DNA from: Patiria pectinifera
Lineage: Eukaryota > Echinodermata > Asteroidea > Valvatida > Asterinidae
DNA length: 64,000 nucleotides
NCBI GenBank assembly: GCA_029964075.1
Contig: CM057142.1
Span: 33,978,392-34,042,391, forward strand
Reading direction: 5' to 3'
Of this stretch, positions 63,947 to 64,000 are shown piece after piece (position 1 is the stretch's first letter; each line of letters starts with the position of its first letter). Both the position numbers and the translations under genes were made by a program. The notes beneath the pieces are model-generated. The model was not told the origin of the DNA. It did no database searches and saw only the letters and a list, made by a program, of their open reading frames with translations.

Positions 63947-64000
63947 CTAATGGGATCGGGATCGGTTGGCTGGTTCGAATCTGATGTACACAGCAGCGGG

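Overview
This is a window of an animal nuclear genome. The genes are split into short exons with GT-AG introns, there are no bacterial-style operons, and the DNA between exons is full of foldback elements, MITEs, tRNA-derived SINE tails and minisatellites. The short interspersed repeats and the sequence of the DHTKD1 protein suggest a marine invertebrate deuterostome, most likely an echinoderm. That placement is inference.

Four protein genes can be reconstructed across intact splice sites, all with consistent phases. (1) 14524-20207, plus strand: a 628-residue RING E3 ligase whose RING matches RNF8. It has a long basic coiled coil and a very acidic C-terminus, but no FHA domain is seen in these exons. 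(2) 23999-46524, plus strand: a complete 21-exon DHTKD1 gene (mitochondrial 2-oxoadipate dehydrogenase E1), 931 residues. (3) 50221-51938, minus strand: a complete 5-exon RNASEH2C gene (RNase H2 subunit C), 160 residues, mostly in exons of 44 to 120 bases. (4) 53435-59121, plus strand: a 104-residue single-pass membrane microprotein resembling SMIM26, in two exons around a 5.4-kb intron. Genes 3 and 4 are divergent, 1.5 kb apart. Genes 1 and 2 are tandem. A possible last exon of another gene lies at 943-1042, and two possible non-coding first exons on the minus strand end at 9610 and 13901.

Layout: 1-9600 is mostly MITEs and unassigned DNA. 9600-14500 holds possible promoters, a 770-bp direct duplication and a 742-bp near-perfect foldback element. 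14.5-21.2 kb is the RING gene. 21.9-23.1 kb is an element built of 20-bp palindromes, just upstream of DHTKD1. 24-46.5 kb is DHTKD1; its introns hold a 3-kb inverted array of ~162-bp repeats, a 38-bp minisatellite, an ATCACAAGTC-type satellite and three decayed tandem copies of its own exon 15. 46.5-50.2 kb is MITE-rich. 53.4-60.2 kb is the microprotein gene, with a young deleted LTR retrotransposon nested in an older MITE in its intron and a ~168-bp tRNA-like tandem array that begins inside its last exon. 60.2-63.9 kb is a cluster of foldback elements, three of them with clear 9-bp target duplications.

The genes have unrelated jobs: lysine/tryptophan catabolism in mitochondria, ribonucleotide removal from DNA, a probable ubiquitin ligase, and a probable membrane microprotein. 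The main novelty is structural: foldback arrays, exon duplication and an exon-linked tandem repeat inside living genes.
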